The translations under genes were made by a program, and so were the position numbers. Shown piece after piece: positions 15,356 to 21,487 of a DNA stretch of 28,997 nt. Under the pieces are notes generated by a model. That model saw only the letters and a program-made list of their open reading frames with translations, was not told where the DNA came from and searched no databases. The number at the start of each line of letters is the position of its first letter. Position 1 is the first letter of the stretch. The stretch lies in the IMG/VR virus record IMGVR_UViG_3300001213_000185, positions 1 through 28,997 of that record; one strand, 5' to 3'. Source of the stretch: a virus.

Positions 15356-15511
15356 TTAATCTTCAAGAAACAGTGCCTGAAAATACATATACCCAGGGAT
15401 AAGTGATAGCAACTTCTCTTTTTCAGTAAAAAAGAGATTTTCACTCCAAAAAATAACCCATAAAATAAGTTGAACAATATAAGCAATTACAGCAAATATA
15501 AAAATAGTCAT
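15356..15511 (-). CDS. Small single-span membrane protein
   Basis: 51 residues, beginning MTIFIFAVIAYIVQLILWVI. Residues 2-22 form one hydrophobic membrane segment, followed by WSENLFFTEKEKLL and an aromatic C-terminal part. An AAAGGAATTAGT ribosome-binding site precedes ATG 15511, and the gene lies 13 nt after the preceding gene, so it is the end of the early unit starting near 16.34 kb. No family is recognised. Phage proteins of this size and shape include lysis-regulating and superinfection-exclusion proteins, but nothing specific shows either. Confidence 0.7.
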   Translation of the reverse strand: MTIFIFAVIAYIVQLILWVIFWSENLFFTEKEKLLSLIPGYMYFQALFLED

Positions 15512-15524
15512 ATACTAATTCCTT

Positions 15525-16082
15525 TTATCCAAAAAGTATTCCGAATTTGCCTGATAAATCATCACTTAGAGCTGGAACCCAATTTTCCAATTGTTTATAA
15601 AACTTTTCTGTAAGTGGGAAATAAGGAGACTGTGATAAGTACGCAAGTTTAACTAACTGCTGAACTTCTTCAGTATTAGAAGATTTAGCTTTTCTAGCCA
15701 AATACTCTGAAAGTACATGAGCTCGTCTTTGACCAAACTGAATTAGATATTGTTGAAAACCCTCATCCAATTCTGAGAATCTTGTTTTATTCCAAAGGTA
15801 TGTCCACTTCTCGGGACACTTAACAAAGTCTTTTGGGTCCAACCACTTTGGAATATAAATTGTTTCTTTTACAAAAACATTCAATACAACTGGATGGTCA
15901 AGAGGACCATAGTATGATTTTGTTTTTTCAAAATCAATTTCTTCTGCGCCTGCAAGACAGTAAAATCGGAGTTTATAATCCTCTCCAGCTCTATGCAAAA
16001 CAATATCAATCTGTTTTGCATCCTCTTTTTTGAACCCTCTTTGAGAGGATGAGGTTTTAGCAACTTTGTGTTTAACTTTCAT
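15525..16082 (-). CDS. Hypothetical protein
   Basis: 185 residues. The N-terminus is basic (MKVKHKVAKTSSSQRGFKK). It is followed by a beta-rich part (IDIVLHRAGEDYKLRFYCLAG), a segment with P-K-W-L-D-P and W-T-Y-L-W-N, and a helical C-terminal half (FGQRRAHVLSEYLARKA). It has no membrane segment or known catalytic motif. Its start codon shares one base with the stop of the preceding gene (TAATG), a sign of coupled translation, and GGAG lies within that gene's end. I do not recognise the family. Confidence 0.75.
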   Translation of the reverse strand: MKVKHKVAKTSSSQRGFKKEDAKQIDIVLHRAGEDYKLRFYCLAGAEEIDFEKTKSYYGPLDHPVVLNVFVKETIYIPKWLDPKDFVKCPEKWTYLWNKTRFSELDEGFQQYLIQFGQRRAHVLSEYLARKAKSSNTEEVQQLVKLAYLSQSPYFPLTEKFYKQLENWVPALSDDLSGKFGILFG

Positions 16083-16300
16083 TAGTTAACTCCTTTCAAC
16101 CAATCCCATACTGCCTTACGGCCATCTCTTGTCAGAGGTTTTGTTTTAAGACCTTCACGTGAATACGTCATATATTCTTTGAAATCCATCTTGGATGCAC
16201 GTGTGATCTCCTCACCAGCTTCCTTAAGAGTGAAGCCATAATACATGTGAAGGCGATTAGCAGCATTTGCTCTACAAGTTGTTTCAAAATCGATATTCAT
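16082..16300 (-). CDS. Hypothetical small protein
   Basis: 72 residues, beginning MNIDFETTCRANAANRLHMY, with helices around FTLKEAGEEITRA and a C-terminal segment DGRKAVWDWLKGVN. An AAAGGACC ribosome-binding site precedes ATG 16300. It is the first gene after one of the repeated early promoters and heads a unit of three: this gene, the 185-residue protein and the small membrane protein. Function unknown. Confidence 0.75.
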   Translation of the reverse strand: MNIDFETTCRANAANRLHMYYGFTLKEAGEEITRASKMDFKEYMTYSREGLKTKPLTRDGRKAVWDWLKGVN

Positions 16301-16321
16301 ATTCGGGTCCTTTCGTGATCA

Positions 16322-16366
16322 TTTCTTCTTACTCTTATAATATACATCAAAAAAGAAAAAGTGTAT
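16322..16366 (-). promoter_or_regulatory. Early promoter of the repeated type (copy 2)
   Basis: The minus strand has TACACT, a T-rich tract, then TTTGATGTATATTATAAGAG and TAAGAAGAAAT. Identity to the copies at 6.3, 16.9 and 17.6 kb continues past the -10 region into the transcribed leader. Confidence 0.7.
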
Positions 16367-16373
16367 AAAAAAT

Positions 16374-16481
16374 CTAATCTTGTTCAAGATTATAAAATCT
16401 TCTTGTTTCAATGTCATTGGTTAAAGGTATCTCAATTTTATTTTTGAATTCATCACTTAAAGGGAGGCTATAATATTCCAT
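16374..16481 (-). CDS. Very small hypothetical protein
   Basis: 35 residues, beginning MEYYSLPLSDEFKNKIEIPL and ending FYNLEQD. AAAGGAAC precedes ATG 16481, and the frame starts 11 nt after the stop of the gene upstream, so it is co-transcribed with it. The product is charged, with no membrane segment. It is accepted as a gene because of the ribosome-binding site and snug spacing; no homologue is recognised. Confidence 0.5.
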   Translation of the reverse strand: MEYYSLPLSDEFKNKIEIPLTNDIETRRFYNLEQD

Positions 16482-16492
16482 TTTTAGTTCCT

Positions 16493-16876
16493 TTATGAAA
16501 GAGCGTCAATAATTTCCTGTTTGGAAGTAACATAGTTAGTTCCATTCTTACTTGTGATCTGAACAATGTTTTTTCTTTTTTTGTGGTCAATTCCGGTAAT
16601 TGTAAGAAGTGATCCCCCGATCCGAACTTCTTTTCCGAACCACTCCGCTTTCATACCGTAGAGAGGAGCCCACCGATCCCATTCTCTTTTAGCTACATCT
16701 TCTTTAGTTCCGCCGTTTGTTACTTTAGCAGTTATTTTTGAAGTGAACTGATCTCCTGTATAAGAGATATTACCAAGATCAATTGTGAGACCGTGTTTAG
16801 CCATTACAGATGCAAGAGCTTTGTTAATGTCTTCACGTACTTCTTTAAGATTTGTAGTTGTAAATGTTTTAATCAT
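16493..16876 (-). CDS. Conserved phage protein of unknown function
   Basis: 127 residues. It follows a layout seen in many phages: TNLKEVREDINKALASVMAK, HGLTIDLGNISYTGDQF with an antiparallel strand SKITAKV, then YGMKAEWFGKEVRIGGSLLTI and a second small domain TGIDHKKRKNIVQI. The family has no assigned function known to me. AAAGGAAC precedes the start, and an early promoter of the repeated type lies upstream. It forms a unit with the 35-residue gene downstream. Confidence 0.8.
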   Translation of the reverse strand: MIKTFTTTNLKEVREDINKALASVMAKHGLTIDLGNISYTGDQFTSKITAKVTNGGTKEDVAKREWDRWAPLYGMKAEWFGKEVRIGGSLLTITGIDHKKRKNIVQITSKNGTNYVTSKQEIIDALS

Positions 16877-16900
16877 TGGGTGTTCCTTTCGTGAACTTAT

Positions 16901-16943
16901 TTTCTTCTTACTCTTATAATATAGATCAAATAAAAAAATGTGT
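16901..16943 (-). promoter_or_regulatory. Early promoter of the repeated type (copy 3)
   Basis: The minus strand has TACACA, a T-rich tract, TTTGATCTATATTATAAGAG and TAAGAAGAAA. The leader also shares CACGAAAGGA with copy 2. Confidence 0.7.
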
Positions 16944-16954
16944 ATAATTATTTT

Positions 16955-17263
16955 TTAAATAATAACAGTAGACGTTATAAATTTAGGTGTAGTATAATCA
17001 ATTCCTATATATGAACACAAATCTTTTAAGTTGTAAAGGTGTTCCTCTGTAACTGTTGGATTTAACTCTTTACTATCATACTCATCTGAAATACTAAAAA
17101 TAATTCCTATTGAAAAATTATAAAATCTATCTCTACTATCCCCTGAATACCCAAAAGATATATTTCCTATTTCGTCACTTATAAATTCATTTTGAAATTT
17201 CTGAAATATTTGTTCATCAATAGGAAATCCTAAAATTGTTTTAGATACTACATTATAACTCAC
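16955..17263 (-). CDS. Hypothetical protein
   Basis: 102 residues, beginning MSYNVVSKTILGFPIDEQIF. It is beta-rich and acidic, with FSIGIIFSISDEYDSKELNP in the middle and a helix LYNLKDLCSYIGIDY near the end. No domain is recognised. Its start lies 11 nt inside the preceding gene, whose lysine-rich end encodes the ribosome-binding region, so translation is probably coupled. It is the second gene of the unit from the promoter near 17.57 kb. Confidence 0.7.
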   Translation of the reverse strand: MSYNVVSKTILGFPIDEQIFQKFQNEFISDEIGNISFGYSGDSRDRFYNFSIGIIFSISDEYDSKELNPTVTEEHLYNLKDLCSYIGIDYTTPKFITSTVII

Positions 17264-17534
17264 AATTTGCCTTCTTTTTTATCTTTTTTCTTTCTTGCTC
17301 TAAAGAAGCAATATACCAAACGTTTCCTTTTGCAGGAGTTCTCTGTCTTTTACGAGCTGCGGAAGCAAACTTAGAATCTGATCCGTTCTTATCATACCAA
17401 CGAAGCATCTCACGGCAGATCCAACCAATATCAAGCTGAGAAGCACAAGCCATTTCATCGATAACTTTATCTCCACAAAGGAGGCGTGCGTGATAACGAT
17501 CTTTAATTTTAGTTACTTTTATTGTTGGTTCCAT
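17253..17534 (-). CDS. Conserved phage protein of unknown function
   Basis: 93 residues from ATG 17534 (TAAGGAG nine bases upstream; upstream in-frame codons belong to the promoter). The core YHARLLCGDKVIDEMACASQ, DIGWICREMLRWYDKNG and SKFASAARKRQ matches a small family found in many phages, without known function. The C-terminus is basic (ERKKIKKKANCEL). It is the first gene after an early promoter. Confidence 0.8.
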   Translation of the reverse strand: MEPTIKVTKIKDRYHARLLCGDKVIDEMACASQLDIGWICREMLRWYDKNGSDSKFASAARKRQRTPAKGNVWYIASLEQERKKIKKKANCEL

Positions 17535-17552
17535 GATAATCTCCTTAGTAAT

Positions 17553-17599
17553 ATTTCTTCTTACTCTTATAATATAGATCAAACAAAAAAATTAGTAGG
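17553..17599 (-). promoter_or_regulatory. Early promoter of the repeated type (copy 4)
   Basis: The minus strand has TACTAA, a T-rich tract, TTTGATCTATATTATAAGAG and TAAGAAGAAAT followed by a leader very like that at 6.3 kb. It overlaps the last codons of the HNH gene. Confidence 0.7.
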
Positions 17600-17879
17600 T
17601 ATTTTTTAAAAGTTTATAATCAATTTTTCCATCCATAGAATACTCGACAACCATTCCTGCAGAAGACAACATCTTACTTTCGATCACAATTGGGTTTACC
17701 CCTTTAATTCCATGAATTCCTTTTGATCCAGTGATATATATGCGGTGGTGACAATTTGGACAACAATATAGTCTATTGAAAGACTTATCTGATCCTTTCA
17801 TAGACTTAGGTTTAATATGGTGGTAATGGATTCTGTCCCGGTCTTCTGTTTCATAATCACACATTTCACAATAGTACAT
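17592..17879 (-). CDS. Small HNH nuclease-like protein
   Basis: 95 residues. CEMC at 4-7 and CPNC at 40-43 would bind structural zinc. Between and after them are the HNH elements: YHHIKP (His20/His21), an asparagine at 35 and HHRIY (His44/His45). The C-terminal half (GIHGIKGVNPIVIESKML) is not recognised. Free-standing HNH proteins in T4-like phages are often homing nucleases or packaging-associated nickases; this one is short for a homing enzyme and has no DNA-recognition repeat. An AAAAAGGAG ribosome-binding site precedes the start. Confidence 0.75.
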   Translation of the reverse strand: MYYCEMCDYETEDRDRIHYHHIKPKSMKGSDKSFNRLYCCPNCHHRIYITGSKGIHGIKGVNPIVIESKMLSSAGMVVEYSMDGKIDYKLLKNTY

Positions 17880-17911
17880 TTAGGATCTCCTTTTTAAAAA
17901 ATAATATAACT

Positions 17912-17919
17912 AATAAATA
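17912..17919 (+). promoter_or_regulatory. Late promoter of shared-N-terminus gene 1
   Basis: AATAAATA lies 39 nt before the start at 17958, in the divergent gap facing the HNH gene. Confidence 0.55.
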
Positions 17920-17957
17920 GAAATGTAGATCCATTTATTTAGAAAGGTGTAACTAAA

Positions 17958-18569
17958 ATGAAAAGATCAGAACTAAAACAAATAATTCGTGAAGTGATTG
18001 AAGAATCTCTATTATATGAGGAAATGAGTAAAGCCTCAGATGTAAGAGATTTAATATTGGCAAATCCCTCTATGACTGCAAAAGAAGCTGCAGCAAAATT
18101 GGGAGTTAGCCTTAATGATGCGTCATCTGCAATTAGTAGATTGCGCAAAGCTGGAAAACTTCCTGCAAAAAATGCAGGAACTACAAAAGCTCCTGAAAAA
18201 GCAAAAAAGACACCAGCTAAAAAAACAAAAGTTCCAGAACCAGGACTTAAAGAACTTAATGAAATTCTTAGTAAACATAAATTAAAAGTGTATAACGATG
18301 AATTAGATGAATATAGTGAAACAGTAGGTTTCAGTGTAGATACTAAAGATTCTGGTCAAAGACTTGATATGGGTGGTGGAGAAGACGGTGATGATTGGTT
18401 AGATAGTAATCAAAAAGCCAGAGTTATAAATCCGTACAAACAAAAATGGAGACCCATAATTGAAGCTATAGAAAAATCTATGAAAGATAAAGGATTCAAA
18501 GACCCAAGAGTAGAATTTGAGTATACGGATAAAGGTAAAGTGTGGTTACTCGGTTATTATGATAAATAG
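17958..18569 (+). CDS. Putative internal head protein with helix-turn-helix
   Basis: 203 residues. Residues 1-16 are MKRSELKQIIREVIEE, the module shared by five genes here. Residues about 25-68 (SDVRDLILANPSMTAKEAAA, then LGVSLNDASSAISRLRKAGKL) are a clear winged-helix/helix-turn-helix DNA-binding domain. An alanine-lysine-proline linker follows (about 70-95), then an acidic alpha/beta domain with a D-M-G-G-G-E-D-G-D-D-W-L stretch. If the N-terminal module is a capsid-targeting peptide cut by gp21 at I-x-E, this would be a DNA-binding protein packaged with the genome. A late promoter lies 39 nt upstream, and AAAGGTG serves as ribosome-binding site. Confidence 0.8.
   Translation: MKRSELKQIIREVIEESLLYEEMSKASDVRDLILANPSMTAKEAAAKLGVSLNDASSAISRLRKAGKLPAKNAGTTKAPEKAKKTPAKKTKVPEPGLKELNEILSKHKLKVYNDELDEYSETVGFSVDTKDSGQRLDMGGGEDGDDWLDSNQKARVINPYKQKWRPIIEAIEKSMKDKGFKDPRVEFEYTDKGKVWLLGYYDK
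18561..18568 (+). promoter_or_regulatory. Late promoter motif of shared-N-terminus gene 2
   Basis: GATAAATA overlaps the stop codon of the preceding gene and lies 26 nt before the start at 18594. One base differs from the usual AATAAATA. Confidence 0.4.
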
Positions 18570-18593
18570 AATTATTTAGGAAGGAAATTAAAA

Positions 18594-19064
18594 ATGAAAA
18601 GATCTGAATTAAAACAAATGGTTAGAGAAGTTATTGAGGAAGCAGCCTCTCGTAAATCTCTATCATCAAGAATTGAAACATTAAAAGCTAAAATCAAAAA
18701 AGCCGAAAAAGCTGTTAGTGATTTTGAATGGCTTGTTCTTGACGCTAAACGTCGAAATGATTCTCCTAAGGTTGATAAATATGGAACTCAATTAGAAAAG
18801 GCTCAAGATAAATTAGCAGAATTAGAGGATAATTTAGAAGAAGAACTTAAGCTATATCGTGAATTAAATGATGGCAAAGAATATGTAAAAGAATCCAAAA
18901 CTGTTGAAGAAGCAAGTACTCCTGAACGAGATGTGAAAATAATTATTAATGGTTTAGATGCTATTAAAGAAGTAATTTCTGAAATGGGGGTTCAGATGCC
19001 TTCATACCAATTAGACAAGTACAAACAAATGGTGTCTGAAATTAGAAATGAATTAGATATTTAA
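18594..19064 (+). CDS. Putative internal head protein, coiled coil
   Basis: 156 residues. It begins with MKRSELKQMVREVIEE, the shared module. Residues about 22-95 form a charged coiled coil (ETLKAKIKKAEKAVSDFEW, then AQDKLAELEDNLEEELKLY). The last 50 residues are a separate helical segment (VKIIINGLDAIKEVISEMG). No enzyme motif is seen. AAGGAAAT precedes the start, and a hairpin terminator follows the stop. Virion location is inferred from the N-terminal module and late promoter motif. Confidence 0.75.
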   Translation: MKRSELKQMVREVIEEAASRKSLSSRIETLKAKIKKAEKAVSDFEWLVLDAKRRNDSPKVDKYGTQLEKAQDKLAELEDNLEEELKLYRELNDGKEYVKESKTVEEASTPERDVKIIINGLDAIKEVISEMGVQMPSYQLDKYKQMVSEIRNELDI

Positions 19065-19066
19065 TT

Positions 19067-19100
19067 AAAAAAGACTGGAGTTTTAATTCCAGTCTTTTTA
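19067..19100. terminator. Bidirectional terminator
   Basis: A 12-bp stem AAAAAGACTGGA / TCCAGTCTTTTT with an 8-nt loop and A/T tracts on both sides lies between convergent shared-N-terminus genes. Confidence 0.85.
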
Positions 19101-19134
19101 TTTTACTCACGTGTATCTTTTTTATTTTCCTTGC

Positions 19135-19479
19135 CTAAACTCGTTCGCCAGCCCAATTATATGTGGTAGAACCTATAACTTCCTTATCTGGGAAATCATA
19201 ATATTCTGGTAAAATCCAATAACCATCAGTAGTAACTACAAGACCATTACTTTGTAAATATCTTTCAACTGTGAATGTATCTCCAGCTTCAACTTCTAAA
19301 GGATCTGCTTTGCCTTTTTTAGTAATAACAGTATTCTTTGTTATTTCTACTGTATCACCAGGTTCTGGAGTTGAATAAGTATTGATTGTTTTACCTGCAA
19401 CTTCAGTAATTGCGTCATAGACGTCTCTGTCTTCCTCAATCACTTCTCTAATAATCTGTTTTAATTCTGATCTTTTCAT
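19135..19479 (-). CDS. Putative internal head protein
   Basis: 114 residues. It begins with MKRSELKQIIREVIEE, identical to the gene at 17958. The rest is beta-rich with a small barrel-like pattern (PGDTVEITKNTVITKKGK, EAGDTFTVERYL, LVVTTDGYWILPEYY), ending in TTYNWAGERV. No catalytic residues are recognised. A GAAGGAAA ribosome-binding site and a late promoter motif 35 nt upstream precede it. It lies just downstream of the gp14-like neck gene. Confidence 0.75.
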   Translation of the reverse strand: MKRSELKQIIREVIEEDRDVYDAITEVAGKTINTYSTPEPGDTVEITKNTVITKKGKADPLEVEAGDTFTVERYLQSNGLVVTTDGYWILPEYYDFPDKEVIGSTTYNWAGERV

Positions 19480-19513
19480 TTAGTTTTCCTTCATGTTAAA
19501 TAATTAATATCAT

Positions 19514-19525
19514 TATTTATTTATT
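19514..19525 (-). promoter_or_regulatory. Late promoter of the shared-N-terminus gene at 19.5 kb
   Basis: The minus strand reads AATAAATAAATA, two overlapping copies of the late octamer, 35 nt before the start at 19479. It overlaps the stop codon of the neck gene. Confidence 0.5.
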
Positions 19526-20402
19526 GATTTTCCCACCAACCATTAGTATTCCAACCAGGATCTTGACTTCCTTTTTCTTCGGTGGTCTCGTTATATTTAA
19601 CGTCGTCAGCCTCTTCTCTGGCGATCTTACGCATATTAAACAGATCAGAATCTTTCTGATTAGTTACGCATGGATTATCAATATCCTGCATTTCATCAGC
19701 CATTCCGTATTCATCAGAAACTTTAATTTGATTATCTTTCATAAGTTTAAGTGTCAATGTCCAGAATGAGGTACCCTGTAATGAGGTGTATCTATTCTTT
19801 ACATTGGTAACTTCAAAATATAGTCCGTTCATTTTTACTTTTATATGGTCCCCGATTCGCGGCGCCATACTTTCAAATTGAATATCTTCCTGGTACTGGA
19901 AATCCTGTTCTACTCCTGGAATGTCTGGAGTTGCAATTCCTGCTTTTGTACTGGCAACTAAGAAATGTCGTTTAGCTACATCTACATTATAAGTATTGTC
20001 TGCCCAAATACCCCACATATTAAAGGAATAATCAGGTTCCATAATTTCTTCAGAATAAAGCATGAAATCGAATTTTCTAAGGAATTGTGGGTTACCATCT
20101 TCACCAAAGAATTTGTCATAATCCTGGTCGTATGAAGTAACGTAATATTCTCCTATCAAACCTCTTTGGTTTACAAATTCTGCATTTAAGTGATCTAGTA
20201 ATATTCTTTCTTGATTATATTCTGTTTGACCTTTATATAAGTAATCCATAACTGGCATATCTGTACCAGGACCCTGTAAAGCATCGTAAATTTGTACAGT
20301 CCGTAAATAGTATTTAGAGTTAGGATCATAAGCAGCTTCAACTCTGGCAGCTCCTTGCCCAAATAAATTTAATTCTCCGGCGTTACTAACTCTATTTTTC
20401 AT
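19521..20402 (-). CDS. 14: Neck protein (gp14-like)
   Basis: 293 residues; T4 gp14 is 256. The order of segments fits T4-like neck proteins: an N-terminal part with EYNQERILLDHLNAEFVNQRG, IGEYYVTSYDQDYDKFFGED, a strand FDFMLYSEE, FNMWGIWADNTYNVDVAKRHFLV, then PRIGDHIKVKMNGLYFEV followed by FWTLTLKLMKDN. gp14 and gp13 join the packaged head to the tail. The acidic C-terminal 50 residues are variable. It starts directly after the upstream gene's stop in a three-gene late unit. No clear gp13 was recognised, although one of the two upstream genes may replace it. Confidence 0.65.
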   Translation of the reverse strand: MKNRVSNAGELNLFGQGAARVEAAYDPNSKYYLRTVQIYDALQGPGTDMPVMDYLYKGQTEYNQERILLDHLNAEFVNQRGLIGEYYVTSYDQDYDKFFGEDGNPQFLRKFDFMLYSEEIMEPDYSFNMWGIWADNTYNVDVAKRHFLVASTKAGIATPDIPGVEQDFQYQEDIQFESMAPRIGDHIKVKMNGLYFEVTNVKNRYTSLQGTSFWTLTLKLMKDNQIKVSDEYGMADEMQDIDNPCVTNQKDSDLFNMRKIAREEADDVKYNETTEEKGSQDPGWNTNGWWENQ

Positions 20403-20927
20403 TTATTCATCCCACTTAACTAAGTATTGTTTCATGACGTTATTAATTTTTCCTTCAATCCAGGATAAAATAAAGTCGTCACCTTTCATTACATTTGAAT
20501 TCCCAAAATATTCATACGCAATAACTGGCATAACTCCAGCATCTGGTTTATTCCCGCAAATTGCATATCCATATATGTCACCTGTAATTAGAGGCCATTT
20601 AACTTCCATTGGTGAGAAATCTGTATATAACATTGTTACTGAATTATCTGATTCCACTTTTGGGAGTCCTGGCATAAATTTACCAAATGGTACATATCCA
20701 GTTGAACTGGGAAGTTCCAAAGTTTTAATATTTTTTTTGAATCCTGTTGGTGCCGGTAATAACAAATTATCTGAATAATAGTCGTATTCCATTATCGTTT
20801 CTATTTCATCATAGGATAACTTTTTAAGCAATATGATTATAAATTGTTCCCCTGCAGGGGAACAATAATCCAAAATAGATTGCATCATCTTATGTTTTAT
20901 TTTGGTTGGAAATTTGATATTACTCAT
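20403..20927 (-). CDS. Hypothetical virion-associated protein
   Basis: 174 residues. The N-terminal 35 residues are helical (HKMMQSILDYCSPAGEQFII). They are followed by a beta-rich body with TGYVPFGKFMPGLPK, TDFSPMEVKWPLITGDIYGY and PVIAYEYFGNS, and a closing helix DFILSWIEGKINNVMKQYL. No known domain is recognised. It overlaps the upstream gene by 8 nt and abuts the gp14-like gene, so it belongs to the neck unit. It is a candidate head-completion or tail-terminator protein, from position only. Confidence 0.7.
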   Translation of the reverse strand: MSNIKFPTKIKHKMMQSILDYCSPAGEQFIIILLKKLSYDEIETIMEYDYYSDNLLLPAPTGFKKNIKTLELPSSTGYVPFGKFMPGLPKVESDNSVTMLYTDFSPMEVKWPLITGDIYGYAICGNKPDAGVMPVIAYEYFGNSNVMKGDDFILSWIEGKINNVMKQYLVKWDE

Positions 20928-21441
20928 AACTCAAATCATCCATATCTTCAAGCTCGTCATAAACTCGTTCGTCTACTCCCTTAAGATACTTATTACCTTT
21001 TGTGAAGCGGTCAACTTTTCTCTTACGAGAACGTTGTGATTGAACTAGTTCTGTCATATCTGTCATGTCCGCTAAAATATCAAGCAATTCATCAAAGTCA
21101 AAATTAGGATCTATTGAAACAGGGCCTAAAATAAACTGTTTGAATTGTCTGTACATATCTTCTGATGTCTGAAATCCTTCTCCCATTGCTGGACCACGAT
21201 TATTTCTTCCTGGTTGACGATCTAGTATTTGTTGTTGCATATTTGTCATCGGGGCTTGATATTGGTTACCGCCCCATCCCTGATTATCTGCATAGTCATT
21301 AGATTCCTCAGTTAAGAAATCTAATACGCCGTCATCATTATTATCAATTGTACTGTACTTTTGTCCAATTGGAAGTGGACGTGTTTGTGGTCTATTTCCA
21401 GCGTTATTCATAGCCTCTAGAATTTGGTCAATGCCACTCAT
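20920..21441 (-). CDS. Hypothetical protein of the neck unit, N/Q-rich
   Basis: 173 residues. The N-terminal half is rich in asparagine, glutamine, glycine and proline (disordered) and contains DFLTEESND at about residues 41-49; FLTE is the sequence cut by gp21 in the T4 capsid protein. The C-terminal half is helical and acidic, with a basic patch QRSRKRKVDRFTKGNK. It is the first gene of the minus-strand unit leading to the gp14-like gene, with a late promoter motif 35 nt upstream and AAGGAGAA as ribosome-binding site. Family not recognised. Confidence 0.7.
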   Translation of the reverse strand: MSGIDQILEAMNNAGNRPQTRPLPIGQKYSTIDNNDDGVLDFLTEESNDYADNQGWGGNQYQAPMTNMQQQILDRQPGRNNRGPAMGEGFQTSEDMYRQFKQFILGPVSIDPNFDFDELLDILADMTDMTELVQSQRSRKRKVDRFTKGNKYLKGVDERVYDELEDMDDLSYE

Positions 21442-21475
21442 AAAAATTCTCCTTGTATAAGTTTGTATTCAAAAG

Positions 21476-21483
21476 TATTTATT
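21476..21483 (-). promoter_or_regulatory. Late promoter of the neck unit
   Basis: The minus strand reads AATAAATA, 35 nt before the start at 21441, between the uvsW stop and the neck unit. Confidence 0.55.
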
Positions 21484-21487
21484 TTAT

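Noticed and set aside
15030-15359. Plus-strand frame opposite hsp20
   Set aside because: Antisense to the alpha-crystallin domain coding region; no ribosome-binding site.
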